This document shows positions 25,269 through 33,628 of a DNA stretch of 57,488 nucleotides, piece by piece. Where the stretch lies: NCBI RefSeq assembly GCF_009695545.1, contig NZ_VUNS01000033.1, positions 1 to 57,488 on the forward strand. Reading direction: 5' to 3'. Origin of the DNA: Victivallis lenta (lineage in GTDB: Bacteria; Verrucomicrobiota; Lentisphaeria; Victivallales; Victivallaceae). Under the pieces are notes generated by a model, which saw only the letters and a list, made by a program, of their open reading frames with translations, had not been told where the DNA came from and ran no database searches. The translations under genes were made by a program, and so were the position numbers. Each line of letters starts with the position of its first letter. Position 1 is the first letter of the stretch.

Positions 25269-25578
25269 AGTTCAGCTTTGGTTATGTTGGCGATAACAAT
25301 ATTTTCTATTAATCTTAATATTTTTATTCTTGTTATTATTGATTTTTTCTTTATTTCCGAAATAAAGGCTTATGTTGATCGAATATAAGATACTGCCGCC
25401 TGCGTCGCCTGTCAAGTTGGGGCGGGGATGGGGTCAATCGTGTTTTTCGTTGTTTTTTTTGGGGAGGAAATTTGAATTTGATCGGAAATCCGTTACATTG
25501 ATAGCAGCTGTTTGGATGTGAAACCCGGATGGTCCGGCGATTTTTTGCTTCCGTCAGACAATGGAAAGGAAGTTGTTT
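25269..25578. other. AT-rich intergenic region upstream of the protease operon
   Basis: 310 bases without a convincing gene. It contains a perfect inverted repeat CTTTATTT-CCG-AAATAAAG at 25349-25367. The AT-rich composition ends near 25390, where the GC-rich flank resumes. Confidence 0.5.
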
Positions 25579-27363
25579 ATGCGGTTCTGGGCCGGGTTGG
25601 CGGCTCTGGCGGTGGTCGGCGGTATCTGCACGGCGCTGGTCGGAGAGGATGCGAAGACCGGAGGAAAGAGCGAAGAGAAAAAAGATGGGTCGCTGCTTTC
25701 GAAAATCCGGAGAAATCACCAGGTCGACAGTTCGGCCGACCGCCTCAACAACAGTTTTCTGCTGGTGCGCTCCCCGGACGGGCGCGGTTCCGCGTTCATG
25801 ACCAGGCTCTGGGACCAGCCGGTGATCGTGACGAACGCCCATGTCTATCTTGAGATGAAGGAGCCCGAAGTGGTCGATATCAACGGCAAGGTCTACAAAA
25901 TCAAGGAGGTTCTCGGCTCGAAAAGCCGCGACCTGGTGATTCTTTCCTACGAAGACCCCGATCCCGATGCCGAAATGCTTTCCGCCGCCGGCGACGTCGG
26001 TGCGATTCCGCTTTCGACGAAAGTGATCGCCTACGGCAACAGCCTCGGCGACGACGTGATCGTGACGCAGACCGGCAAGCTGCTCGGCATCGGCCCGGAC
26101 AAGATCGAGACGGACGCTCCGTTCGTGGGCGGCAACTCCGGCGGCCCGGTTCTGCTGCAGGACGGCGGCGAGGTGATCGGCGTGGCGACCTATCTGCGCC
26201 ATATCGCGCCGGACAGCACGACGGTCGGCTCCAGATACGACTCCTCGCGCGTCAGGAAAGTCGTGCGCCGGTTCGCCACCCGGATCGACAACCTCCAGCC
26301 GGACGACCTTGAGCCGCTCAAGCTCAATGTGCTCGACCGGGAGCGCGAAGTCGTGAGGCGGAGCAACGACTGGGTCAGCCACATTCAGAACGTGTTTCAG
26401 AAGGAACTGACCCTGGATGAATTCAGGGAATTCAGCTCCGACTGCTTCAAGCGCGGCCGGGTCCTGATCGACGGCGAGACCGTCGAGTGGCACAGCAGCT
26501 ATCTGAAGAACAAATTCGAAACGAACCGGGAGATGATTGTGGCGGTTCTGAAATCGTTCGAGCTCGATTCGGTGGTTGAACTTTCCCGGCTCGGCGCGAT
26601 TCTCGACCGGAATGCGGAGAAGATGAGCGTCGCGCGCCGCACCGGTTATCCGGTCCGCTGCTTCTTCTGCATGGGCAGCGGCAAATATTCGAAGAAGATC
26701 GTGAATCCGCAGTACCGGCCGAACTCCGCCTATGCGCGCTATATCATGAAGTATGAAGCGTGCGCGGTCTGCGACGGGAACGGCAAGCGGCCGCTCTGGC
26801 CGGAACGGCTCTGCTTTACGGTTCCGCCCGACGTGAAGGAGGAGATGGGAAAACGGATCACGGCCGCCGGCGAGGAGTTCTGCGGGTTTCATCTCGGCGG
26901 CGAAAAGAAGGAAGAGCTGGACCGGCATATCTTCTATCGCAAGGAACCGCTCTATGTCGTTCCGAACTCGTTCGGGGAGACCATGTTTTTCGCCGGTAAC
27001 CACCAGGACCGCGCCGCGGTCTGCACGGTCCTTACCTTCATGTTCGACCGGCTGCTCGGCGTGGCGGTTCTGGTTCCGCAGACCGCGGGCGGCCTCGAAG
27101 AGGGGCTCGAACGTTACCATCACGGGAAGATCTCCGGCGCGTCGCCGATCTCGATCCGGGCCGCCAGAGTTGAGGACCGCAAGGCGCTTCCACTCGACCG
27201 CCGCGGGCGTCCGCTGCTGAAACCGATCCGGCCGGTGAATATTCAGGATGAACCGGCCTACCGGGGAATGCTGATCATGGGATACCACAACAGCCTCACC
27301 GCGCTGACCAGCCTCGATCTGCCGGTGCTGGCCAGGCGCTGCAAAGGACATGAAAACTTATGA
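25579..27363 (+). CDS. Trypsin-like serine protease with DnaJ-type zinc motifs
   Basis: 594 residues from the ATG at 25579 (MRFWAGLAALAV...), with GGAAG six bases upstream. A signal peptide or N-terminal membrane helix comes first. The protease domain has His88 in TNAHV, Asp118 in SRDLVIL and Ser187 in GGNSGGPV, the S1C/HtrA-like triad. No PDZ domain follows. Instead there is a helical region and two CxxCxGxG motifs, at Cys361 (CFFCMGSG) and Cys395 (CAVCDGNG), as in the DnaJ zinc finger. The C-terminal 150 residues are unfamiliar. It is first in a unit with three small membrane proteins (ATGA overlap with the first), suggesting an envelope quality-control or processing role. Confidence 0.85.
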   Translation: MRFWAGLAALAVVGGICTALVGEDAKTGGKSEEKKDGSLLSKIRRNHQVDSSADRLNNSFLLVRSPDGRGSAFMTRLWDQPVIVTNAHVYLEMKEPEVVDINGKVYKIKEVLGSKSRDLVILSYEDPDPDAEMLSAAGDVGAIPLSTKVIAYGNSLGDDVIVTQTGKLLGIGPDKIETDAPFVGGNSGGPVLLQDGGEVIGVATYLRHIAPDSTTVGSRYDSSRVRKVVRRFATRIDNLQPDDLEPLKLNVLDREREVVRRSNDWVSHIQNVFQKELTLDEFREFSSDCFKRGRVLIDGETVEWHSSYLKNKFETNREMIVAVLKSFELDSVVELSRLGAILDRNAEKMSVARRTGYPVRCFFCMGSGKYSKKIVNPQYRPNSAYARYIMKYEACAVCDGNGKRPLWPERLCFTVPPDVKEEMGKRITAAGEEFCGFHLGGEKKEELDRHIFYRKEPLYVVPNSFGETMFFAGNHQDRAAVCTVLTFMFDRLLGVAVLVPQTAGGLEEGLERYHHGKISGASPISIRAARVEDRKALPLDRRGRPLLKPIRPVNIQDEPAYRGMLIMGYHNSLTALTSLDLPVLARRCKGHENL

Positions 27364-27623
27364 ACACTGTCATCTGGATTATTTCCGGCATTGCCGGTGT
27401 CTCGGTGCTGGCGCTGACGTTCCGCATGTTCTTCCGGGAAGAGGGCGATTTCGGCGATGCGGTCGGGCATGTGTTCACCCCGGACATTTTCAGCGCGCTG
27501 AACGGCGAGTATTGGGAAGACCGCTGGAACACCTTCAAAATGTTCCTCTGGCTGGCCTTGGGCGCCGGTGCGTTTTTCGCGGCCCGGACGGGACTGCTGA
27601 AATTGTTCGGGCCGGAAGGGTGA
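27360..27623 (+). CDS. Small membrane protein of unknown function (87 aa)
   Basis: Two membrane helices (VIWIISGIAGVSVLALTF and FLWLALGAGAFFAART) flank a soluble loop with Asp/Phe-rich sequence. The start overlaps the protease stop (ATGA), so the two are probably translated together. No family was recognised. Confidence 0.7.
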   Translation: MNTVIWIISGIAGVSVLALTFRMFFREEGDFGDAVGHVFTPDIFSALNGEYWEDRWNTFKMFLWLALGAGAFFAARTGLLKLFGPEG

Positions 27624-27636
27624 AGGAGCTTCCGGC

Positions 27637-27873
27637 ATGGTCGTTTTTTCATTTTTTGCCGCCGGGCTCCTGACTTTTGCCGCCATGGCTGTCTCGGTTG
27701 TCTTTGCCGGGCGTCTGGCTGAATGGATCGACAACCATGTCGCCGATGAAAGAACCGTTGCGGTGGCGAAGCTGCGGATTTACCTGATCTGGCTCTTTGG
27801 CGGAATCGCGCTGTTTCTCGGGCTCTACTTCGGGATAAAAAATTTGCTGGAGATGCTTCGGGACGCGATGTAA
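27637..27873 (+). CDS. Small membrane protein (78 aa), paralogue of the next gene
   Basis: AAGGAG lies 8 bases upstream. It begins MVVFSFFAAGLLTFAAMAV and has two membrane helices separated by a charged loop (WIDNHVADERTVAVAKLR). The pattern M-x-V-x-SFFA-x-GLLT-x-A near the N-terminus and the overall two-helix layout are shared with the following 80-aa protein, so the two look like a tandem duplication. Function unknown. Confidence 0.7.
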   Translation: MVVFSFFAAGLLTFAAMAVSVVFAGRLAEWIDNHVADERTVAVAKLRIYLIWLFGGIALFLGLYFGIKNLLEMLRDAM

Positions 27874-27897
27874 ACGATTAATACGGGGGAGGGAGGC

Positions 27898-28140
27898 ATG
27901 ATTGTGATCTCGTTTTTCGCTTCCGGGTTGCTGACGGTCGCGATTGCCGTGGCGGTTCTGATTGCCGGAAAGCTGCTGGTCCGGTGGCTGGAGCGCTTGG
28001 ATACGACCCGGGAGCGGCCGTTTCGGGATACTGTCCGTTCCGTGCAGGCGATGATTGTCGGGGTTGTTCTGTTTTTCTGGCTCTTTTATTTCCTCTTCAC
28101 CCGGATTCGGCGGCTGCTGGAACATGTGTTCGGCACATGA
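27898..28140 (+). CDS. Small membrane protein (80 aa), paralogue of the previous gene
   Basis: A strong purine-rich site (GGGAGGGAGG) precedes the ATG. It begins MIVISFFASGLLTVAIAVAV, then has a charged loop (WLERLDTTRERPFRDTVR) and a second helix (AMIVGVVLFFWLFYFLF). It is the last gene of the protease unit and is followed by a terminator. Function unknown. Confidence 0.7.
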   Translation: MIVISFFASGLLTVAIAVAVLIAGKLLVRWLERLDTTRERPFRDTVRSVQAMIVGVVLFFWLFYFLFTRIRRLLEHVFGT

Positions 28141-28143
28141 AAA

Positions 28144-28177
28144 AACACCCGGCGAACTCAGCTCCGCCGGGTGTTTC
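28144..28177. terminator. Bidirectional terminator between the protease unit and the aldolase
   Basis: AAACACCCGGCG (28144-28155) and CGCCGGGTGTTT (28166-28177) form a 12-bp perfect stem. An A run precedes it and T bases follow, so it can serve both convergent units. Confidence 0.85.
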
Positions 28178-28193
28178 CGCATCGCCGCGGGAA

Positions 28194-29489
28194 TTACGGA
28201 ATCAGCTTGAACGCCTTGACCAGGTCGGCGATCTGCTCGTCGTTGATCGGGTTCATGCCGCCGAGGTTCCGGGCGCTGATCGTCGCCTTGGCGCTGTATT
28301 CGGCCACTTCCATGCGGTCGAACGCTTCAAGCAGCGTGCGGCCGCTCGAGATCATGCAGTCGTTTTCGAGCATGATGACCGGATAGCGCGGCGAGATCGT
28401 GTCGGTGATCTTCTTGAGGTCGCGGAACTGCGTGCCGAACGGGAAGGCAGGCATCTCGCGCAGCAGGATGTAGCTTTCGGGAATGACCCGCGGATCGAAC
28501 TCCTCGTGCGCGACGGTATAACCCATCAGGTGCGGCGGATTCGCGATGATCAGGGAGTTGATTTCGGGCTGCGCGTCGAAAATCGCGCGGAACAGCCACG
28601 CGGCGCGGCTCAGCTTGCGGCCGGACTCGTAGCGCATGCCCTTGACCAGCACCATGTCCTCCGGCTGGATGTTGCCGCGGTCGACGTTGCGCGGCGTGAT
28701 GAGGATGCGCTCCTTGTCGACGCGGACCGCGAAAGTCCCTTCGGTGCTCGTGAACAGCATCTGCTTGTAGGCGCGGCGGATCAGGAGCGCCATCTGGTAG
28801 CGCAGCTCCATTTCGTCGCTCGAGCGGACTTCCGGGTCGAACGGCCGGAAATCGATGTTGCGGTCGAGCTGGCTGAACTCGATTTCGGTGTCGGAAAGGT
28901 AATGCGGCGTGCCGAGCTGGCTTGCCCGCAGGATCAGCCGGGCGCAGAAATCGAGCGTCTCGAAGCGCTTGAACGCCTCCTGCAGCGTGGCTCCCGCCGT
29001 GCAGGCGCCGTGGTTTTCGAGCAGGATCGTCGAGTGTCCGGCCGAAAAGGCCGCCGCGACGTTCTTGCCGAGCGCTTCGCTGCCCGGAACCTCATACGGC
29101 GCGTAACCGACGGTGCCGCAGATCATTTTGGCGGCGGGATGCACGCTGGTGTCCGGAATCTTGCCGGCCACGCTGAACGAGACCAGCGCGGGCGGATGGG
29201 CGTGCAGGATTCCCTTGATGTCCGGCCGCATCTTGTAGATGGCGCGGTGGAACGGAAATTCGCTCGACGGCTTGTGGCGGCCTTCGACGGTGCCGTCCGG
29301 CTTGACGCAGACGATGTCCTCGCGGCGCAGCGTGCCCTTGTCGACGCTGGCCGGGCTGATCCACATATTGCCGTCGGAATCGAGGATAGAAAGGTTCCCG
29401 CCGCTGGTGGTCGTCATGCCGTAGCCGTAAATACGCTGCATGATGTCCACGATCTGGTCGCGCGGATGGACGAAATTTGTTTTGTTCAT
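28194..29489 (-). CDS. Tandem class II aldolase/adducin protein
   Basis: 431 residues from MNKTNFVHPRDQ at 29489. A longer in-frame start at 29540 falls inside the predicted promoter. The N-terminal half is a full class II aldolase domain: TTSGGNLS, SSEFPFHRAIY, ILHAHPPALVSF with the two zinc His, and ILLENHGA. The C-terminal half (about from residue 215) repeats the fold, but ANPPHLMGY and MLENDCM replace HAHPP and ENHG, so the zinc ligands are lost and it is probably structural or regulatory. Family members cleave or epimerise sugar phosphates such as fuculose-1-phosphate and ribulose-5-phosphate. The substrate is unknown. Confidence 0.88.
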   Translation of the reverse strand: MNKTNFVHPRDQIVDIMQRIYGYGMTTTSGGNLSILDSDGNMWISPASVDKGTLRREDIVCVKPDGTVEGRHKPSSEFPFHRAIYKMRPDIKGILHAHPPALVSFSVAGKIPDTSVHPAAKMICGTVGYAPYEVPGSEALGKNVAAAFSAGHSTILLENHGACTAGATLQEAFKRFETLDFCARLILRASQLGTPHYLSDTEIEFSQLDRNIDFRPFDPEVRSSDEMELRYQMALLIRRAYKQMLFTSTEGTFAVRVDKERILITPRNVDRGNIQPEDMVLVKGMRYESGRKLSRAAWLFRAIFDAQPEINSLIIANPPHLMGYTVAHEEFDPRVIPESYILLREMPAFPFGTQFRDLKKITDTISPRYPVIMLENDCMISSGRTLLEAFDRMEVAEYSAKATISARNLGGMNPINDEQIADLVKAFKLIP

Positions 29490-29527
29490 GTCTGATACGC
29501 TTTCCACGTTATTTGAGTCGGTTGCAT

Positions 29528-29556
29528 AATATACACGCATTTTCCGTTTCCGGCAA
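29528..29556 (-). promoter_or_regulatory. Promoter of the tandem aldolase
   Basis: On the minus strand, TTGCCG (29551-29556) and TATATT (29528-29533) with a 17-base spacer. Confidence 0.5.
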
Positions 29557-29567
29557 GTGAATTATCA

Positions 29568-29596
29568 TTGAAAATCATGCCTTGCGGTGTTATATT
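29568..29596 (+). promoter_or_regulatory. Promoter of typA
   Basis: TTGAAA (29568-29573) and TATATT (29591-29596) with a 17-base spacer, 44 bases upstream of the typA start. Confidence 0.6.
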
Positions 29597-29640
29597 GTAA
29601 AGATTTACTTTCAACATCCGAATGCGAGGAACAAGTCTCC

Positions 29641-31446
29641 ATGCGTGACTTAAGAAACATTGCCATCATTGCCCACGTCGACCACGGCAAGACGACGCTG
29701 GTCGATCAGATCATGCGCCAGGCCAAGATTTTCCGTGAGAACGAGGTCGTCGCCGACTGCTTTCTCGACAGCAACGATCTCGAACGCGAGCGCGGAATCA
29801 CGATTCTCTCCAAGAATATCAGCATCGAGTACAGGAACACCAAGATCAACGTGATCGACACCCCGGGACACAGCGATTTCGGCGGTCAGGTCGAGCGCGT
29901 GCTGAAGCTCGCGGACGGCGTGATCCTGCTCGTCGATTCGGCCGAGGGGCCGATGCCGCAGACGCGGTTCGTGCTCGACAAGGCGCTGCAGCTGAATCTG
30001 CGCCCGGTGGTCGTCATCAACAAGATCGACAAGCCGGACGCCCGGCCCGATGCGGTCCACACGAAGGTGTTCGACCTCTTCTGCGAGCTGAATGCGAGCG
30101 ACGAGCAGCTGGAGTTTCCGCTGCTTTACGCTTCCGGCCGCGACGGCTGGGCGGTCCGGAATCTCGACGATCCGCGTGAGTCGATCTTTCCGCTGCTCGA
30201 TGCGATTCTCGAATGTGTGCCTGCGCCGCAGCAGGTTGAAGGTCCGGTTCAGTGCCAGGTCGCCACGCTCGATTATTCGAACTTCGTCGGCCGCATCGGC
30301 ATCGGGCGCGTCTACCGCGGCACGCTCGACACCCGCAAGCCGCTGGTGATCGTCAAGCGCGACGGAACCGTTCAGAACACGCAGGTCAAGCAGCTCTTCA
30401 CCTTCGAGGGGCTCGGCCGGAAGGAGACCAGCGTGGTCGAGTGCGGCGACCTCTGCGCGATCGTCGGCGTCGCCGATATCGATATCTCCGACACGATCTG
30501 CGACGCCGAAACGCCGGAGGCCATGCCGGCCATCGCGATCGACGAGCCGACCATCTCGATGATGTTCCGCATCAACGATTCGCCGTTTTTCGGCAAGGAG
30601 GGCAAGTATGTCGGCAGCCGCCAGCTGCGCGAGCGTCTGTTCAAGGAGGTCGAGCGCGACGTCGCGCTGCGGGTAGAGGATGTCAACGGAGAGGCGTTCA
30701 AGGTCTCCGGCCGCGGCGTTCTGCACCTTGCGATCCTGATTGAAACCATGCGGCGCGAGGGGTATGAGTTCGCGGTTGCGAAGCCGCAGGTCATCTGCAA
30801 AACGATCGACGGCGTGAAGAACGAGCCGATCGAGCGGCTCAGCGTGGATGTGCCGTCCGAATTCGCCGGCAAGATCATCGAGATCGTCGGCCAGCGGCGC
30901 GGCGAGCTGATCCAGATGGAGTCGCGCGGCGTCCGGCAGCTGGTCGAGTTTTTCATCCCGACCCGCGGACTGATCGGATTGCGCAGCAAGGCGCTGACCG
31001 CCAGCCAGGGCGAGGCGATCGTCTCGCATCTTTTCGACCATTACGAGCCGTTCAAGGGGGCGATCCCGTCCCGGACGAACGGCACCATGGTCAGCATGGC
31101 GCAGGGCAAGGCGATTCCGTTTGCGATCGACGGGCTTCAGCAGCGCGGCGAATTCTTCATCGATCCGGGCACGGACTGCTACGAGGGGATGATCGTCGGC
31201 GAGCACTGCAAGGAGGGCGACCTGGTCGTCAACGTGCAGCGCGCGAAGCAGCTGACCAATATGCGTGCTGCGGGCAGCGACCGGAATATGAAGATCGCGC
31301 CGGCGCGGAAGATGTCGCTCGAGCAGGCGCTCGAATACATCGAGGACGACGAGCTGGTCGAGGTGACTCCGCTGAACATCCGGCTGCGCAAACTGTTCCT
31401 GACCGAGCTCGAACGTCGCCGGAACCGGTTTAAAACGGAAGAGTAA
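29641..31446 (+). CDS. typA: Ribosome-associated translational GTPase TypA/BipA
   Basis: 601 residues from MRDLRNIAIIAHVDHGKTT at 29641, the normal N-terminus of the family; an upstream in-frame start overlaps the promoter. G1 is AHVDHGKTT, G3 is DTPGHSDFGG and G4 is NKIDKPDAR, followed by the EF-G-like domains and the TypA C-terminal domain (FIPTRGLIGLRSKALTASQGEAIVSHLF). Length is standard. TypA binds the 70S ribosome and supports assembly and growth under stress or at low temperature. The following gene starts 2 bases after its stop. Confidence 0.97.
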   Translation: MRDLRNIAIIAHVDHGKTTLVDQIMRQAKIFRENEVVADCFLDSNDLERERGITILSKNISIEYRNTKINVIDTPGHSDFGGQVERVLKLADGVILLVDSAEGPMPQTRFVLDKALQLNLRPVVVINKIDKPDARPDAVHTKVFDLFCELNASDEQLEFPLLYASGRDGWAVRNLDDPRESIFPLLDAILECVPAPQQVEGPVQCQVATLDYSNFVGRIGIGRVYRGTLDTRKPLVIVKRDGTVQNTQVKQLFTFEGLGRKETSVVECGDLCAIVGVADIDISDTICDAETPEAMPAIAIDEPTISMMFRINDSPFFGKEGKYVGSRQLRERLFKEVERDVALRVEDVNGEAFKVSGRGVLHLAILIETMRREGYEFAVAKPQVICKTIDGVKNEPIERLSVDVPSEFAGKIIEIVGQRRGELIQMESRGVRQLVEFFIPTRGLIGLRSKALTASQGEAIVSHLFDHYEPFKGAIPSRTNGTMVSMAQGKAIPFAIDGLQQRGEFFIDPGTDCYEGMIVGEHCKEGDLVVNVQRAKQLTNMRAAGSDRNMKIAPARKMSLEQALEYIEDDELVEVTPLNIRLRKLFLTELERRRNRFKTEE

Positions 31447-31448
31447 CG

Positions 31449-32804
31449 ATGATCCGGGCGGTCCGCTGGTGCATTTCGGCTCTGTTGCTGCTGCTGGCGT
31501 GGCAGGTTCATGCCGACGCCCGTAATGTGATCGTCTTTTTCATCAACGGGGCGAATCAGGCCGGGCTTGAGTTCGCCCGGGCGGCCGGGGCGGATTTTGC
31601 GGGGTTGTCGAACCTGTCGGCGTTTCCGGTCCGTGGGACGCTCCTGCCGCTGACCGGGGAGTATCGGCATCTGCCGCTGGCGGCGGCCAATGCGGTGGCG
31701 CTCGGGAAGCCGGCCGACGATGCGGTCGGCACACTTTCGTCCGGAGAAGAGCTCGATTCGCTTGCGACGCTTGTGAAGCAGTCGGGGCGCCGGGTCGGGA
31801 TCATTTCGGATTCGCTGCTGACCGGCTGGCTGCCGGGGGCATTTTATGCGCATGAGCCCGGTGCGGACCGGGCGGAAATGGTGGCGAACTGGCTGCCGCT
31901 CTGTGACTTCAATGTATTGGCCGGAGAGGTTCCGTCGCCGGACGGAAGGTCTGCCGGTGACCGGCTCGGCGACACGATGGCGCGGATCGGCTACCGCAAT
32001 GTTCTCGATGTGAAGAACCTGACGCCGCCGGTGTCGCGGCTTTTCATCCGCCATACCGACTCTGCCGGGCGTCGTTACGCGATGGCGCGGAGGACGCGCA
32101 CGGACCGGGAGCGGTTGATCGACTACACCGCAACCGCTCTGGAGTGCCTCGAAAACCGGAATGGTTTTCTCCTGGTGGCGGAGTGCGGCAATATTGCTCC
32201 GGCCGGAGTTGAAAACGATGCTTCGATGCTGCTCGGGGAGCTGTGGACGTTCGACCGGGCGCTGGGGAAGGCGCTGGATTTCTTCAAGGCGGCTCCGGAG
32301 GATACGCTGATTGTGGTCGTCTCTTTGTATGACGCCGGGGAGCTTCGGCTGACGGGTGAGCCGGATACGGATTTCCCTTTCGGCCGTTCCCGGCTGGAGT
32401 TGCTTTGCGAATTGAACCGGGAACCGCGGACGTTCGGCCAGGCGCTGGCGCTGCTGGGGGCCGGGGAACTGTTTGCGCCGGGAGCGGAACAGCTTCGGGA
32501 GCTGCAGCGGCTTTATTTTGATGCGCCGCGTTTGATGGAGCCGCAGGTGCTGGCCGGAATGCGCGGGTTCTGGAATTACGAGCCTGACACGGTCATGCGC
32601 GATTACCGCGAATGGATTGATCGGCTTCAGGATTTGCGCGACCGGCATTACGGCGCGGGATTTTTTTCGAAACGGCCGGCGGCGGCGCTGACGCCGGTCT
32701 GGGCGATCGGCGCAGGGGCGAAGGAGTTTGCGGGGGAATACTCGCCGGAGGAATTCCACGGGAAGCTGCGCCGCGCGCTGGGGCTGGCCCCGGAACCGAG
32801 GTGA
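31449..32804 (+). CDS. Alkaline phosphatase-like pseudoenzyme, secreted
   Basis: 451 residues with a signal peptide (MIRAVRWCISALLLLLAWQVHA). The alkaline phosphatase frame is evident: NVIVFFINGAN at the place of NVIxMIGDGMG, AAANAVALGK for the SAATATALATG nucleophile region, GRRVGIISDSLLTGWLPGAFYAH for the GxSVGIVTTSRITHATPAAFAAH region, FLLVAECGNIAPAG for MVEGGRIDHAGH, VVVSLYDAGEL for VVTADHETGGL, and TPVWAIGAGAKEFAGEY near the end. At each position the metal ligands and the Ser nucleophile are replaced, so it is very unlikely to be catalytic. It lies 2 bases downstream of typA. Its role may be binding, but this is inference. Confidence 0.75.
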   Translation: MIRAVRWCISALLLLLAWQVHADARNVIVFFINGANQAGLEFARAAGADFAGLSNLSAFPVRGTLLPLTGEYRHLPLAAANAVALGKPADDAVGTLSSGEELDSLATLVKQSGRRVGIISDSLLTGWLPGAFYAHEPGADRAEMVANWLPLCDFNVLAGEVPSPDGRSAGDRLGDTMARIGYRNVLDVKNLTPPVSRLFIRHTDSAGRRYAMARRTRTDRERLIDYTATALECLENRNGFLLVAECGNIAPAGVENDASMLLGELWTFDRALGKALDFFKAAPEDTLIVVVSLYDAGELRLTGEPDTDFPFGRSRLELLCELNREPRTFGQALALLGAGELFAPGAEQLRELQRLYFDAPRLMEPQVLAGMRGFWNYEPDTVMRDYREWIDRLQDLRDRHYGAGFFSKRPAAALTPVWAIGAGAKEFAGEYSPEEFHGKLRRALGLAPEPR

Positions 32805-32902
32805 ATATAAGTAAGAGCGCCTGTGACCGGGCGATGCCGCTCACCTTACGGTTTGCGGTGTCATCCGGTGGAAGTGCTGAAACGCGCGGCGTACGGCAGG
32901 GG

Positions 32903-33628
32903 TCAGGCCAGTTCCGCCAGGGCGGTGAAGCTCGTCTGGCCGGATTTTCCGCTTCCCTCGACGAAGAGCCGGTTTCCGGTGAACTCGCCGCCGACCGACA
33001 GCACGTCCGGCTCCCTGACTGCCGCGAGATAATGCAGCTCGACGGAGCGGAACACCGGAGAGCCGCCGCGCTTCATTGCCGCGAAATCCTGTATGAGCCC
33101 AGCATATTCGGCGTTGTTCAGGTGGCCGTTCACATCTTCCATCGAATAGCGGACGGGAACCTGAAGTTCCGGCGTGAGTCCGCGTGCCGGGAGCTTCGCT
33201 TCCAGCGTGAAATAGTCGGGACGTCCGGAGTTGTCCGGCAGCTCGACCGGCAGACTTTCGAGCTTCAGCGGCCGCAGCCGCGGCAGCCCGAGCAGCAGCC
33301 AGCGGCTTGAGGCGCGGCCGATCTCGTCGCCCGCTTCGCCGACGATTCGGAACTGCCGCGCGGCATGGAGGCGGCGGAAACCGTTCGGGTAGGTCTCCAC
33401 CGTGATCTTTTCGCTGATGCGCGGCGAGCGTTCCATTTCAAGCTTCAATTTCGATAAAACCCAGATCATGCCGTTTTTCTGCAGCATTTCGAGCCCGACG
33501 CCGAGGCGCGCGGCATGATTGGCCGCCGCCTCCTGCAGGAAATCGAACCAGCCGGCCAGCCGGAGGTCGCCGCGGCGGTCGGCCTCGCGGTGGCGGACGG
33601 TGAAGTGTTCGACGTGAAAACCGTTCAT
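32903..33628 (-). CDS. Acyl-ACP thioesterase (FatA/FatB-like)
   Basis: 241 residues, a tandem hot-dog protein. The N-terminal half has HREADRRGDLRLAGWFDFLQEAAANHAARLGVG and NGMIWVLSKLKLEMERSP, and the C-terminal half has VPVRYSMEDVNGHLNNAEYAGLIQDF, where the Asn-His-x-Asn pattern (DVNGHLNN) is the family's catalytic motif. It releases fatty acids from acyl carrier protein. The start overlaps the stop of the esterase gene (TGATG), so it is second in that unit. Confidence 0.9.
   Translation of the reverse strand: MNGFHVEHFTVRHREADRRGDLRLAGWFDFLQEAAANHAARLGVGLEMLQKNGMIWVLSKLKLEMERSPRISEKITVETYPNGFRRLHAARQFRIVGEAGDEIGRASSRWLLLGLPRLRPLKLESLPVELPDNSGRPDYFTLEAKLPARGLTPELQVPVRYSMEDVNGHLNNAEYAGLIQDFAAMKRGGSPVFRSVELHYLAAVREPDVLSVGGEFTGNRLFVEGSGKSGQTSFTALAELA

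Noticed and set aside
29650-31206. A 518-residue minus-strand frame opposite typA
   Set aside because: Shadow of typA, which is beyond doubt from its GTPase motifs.
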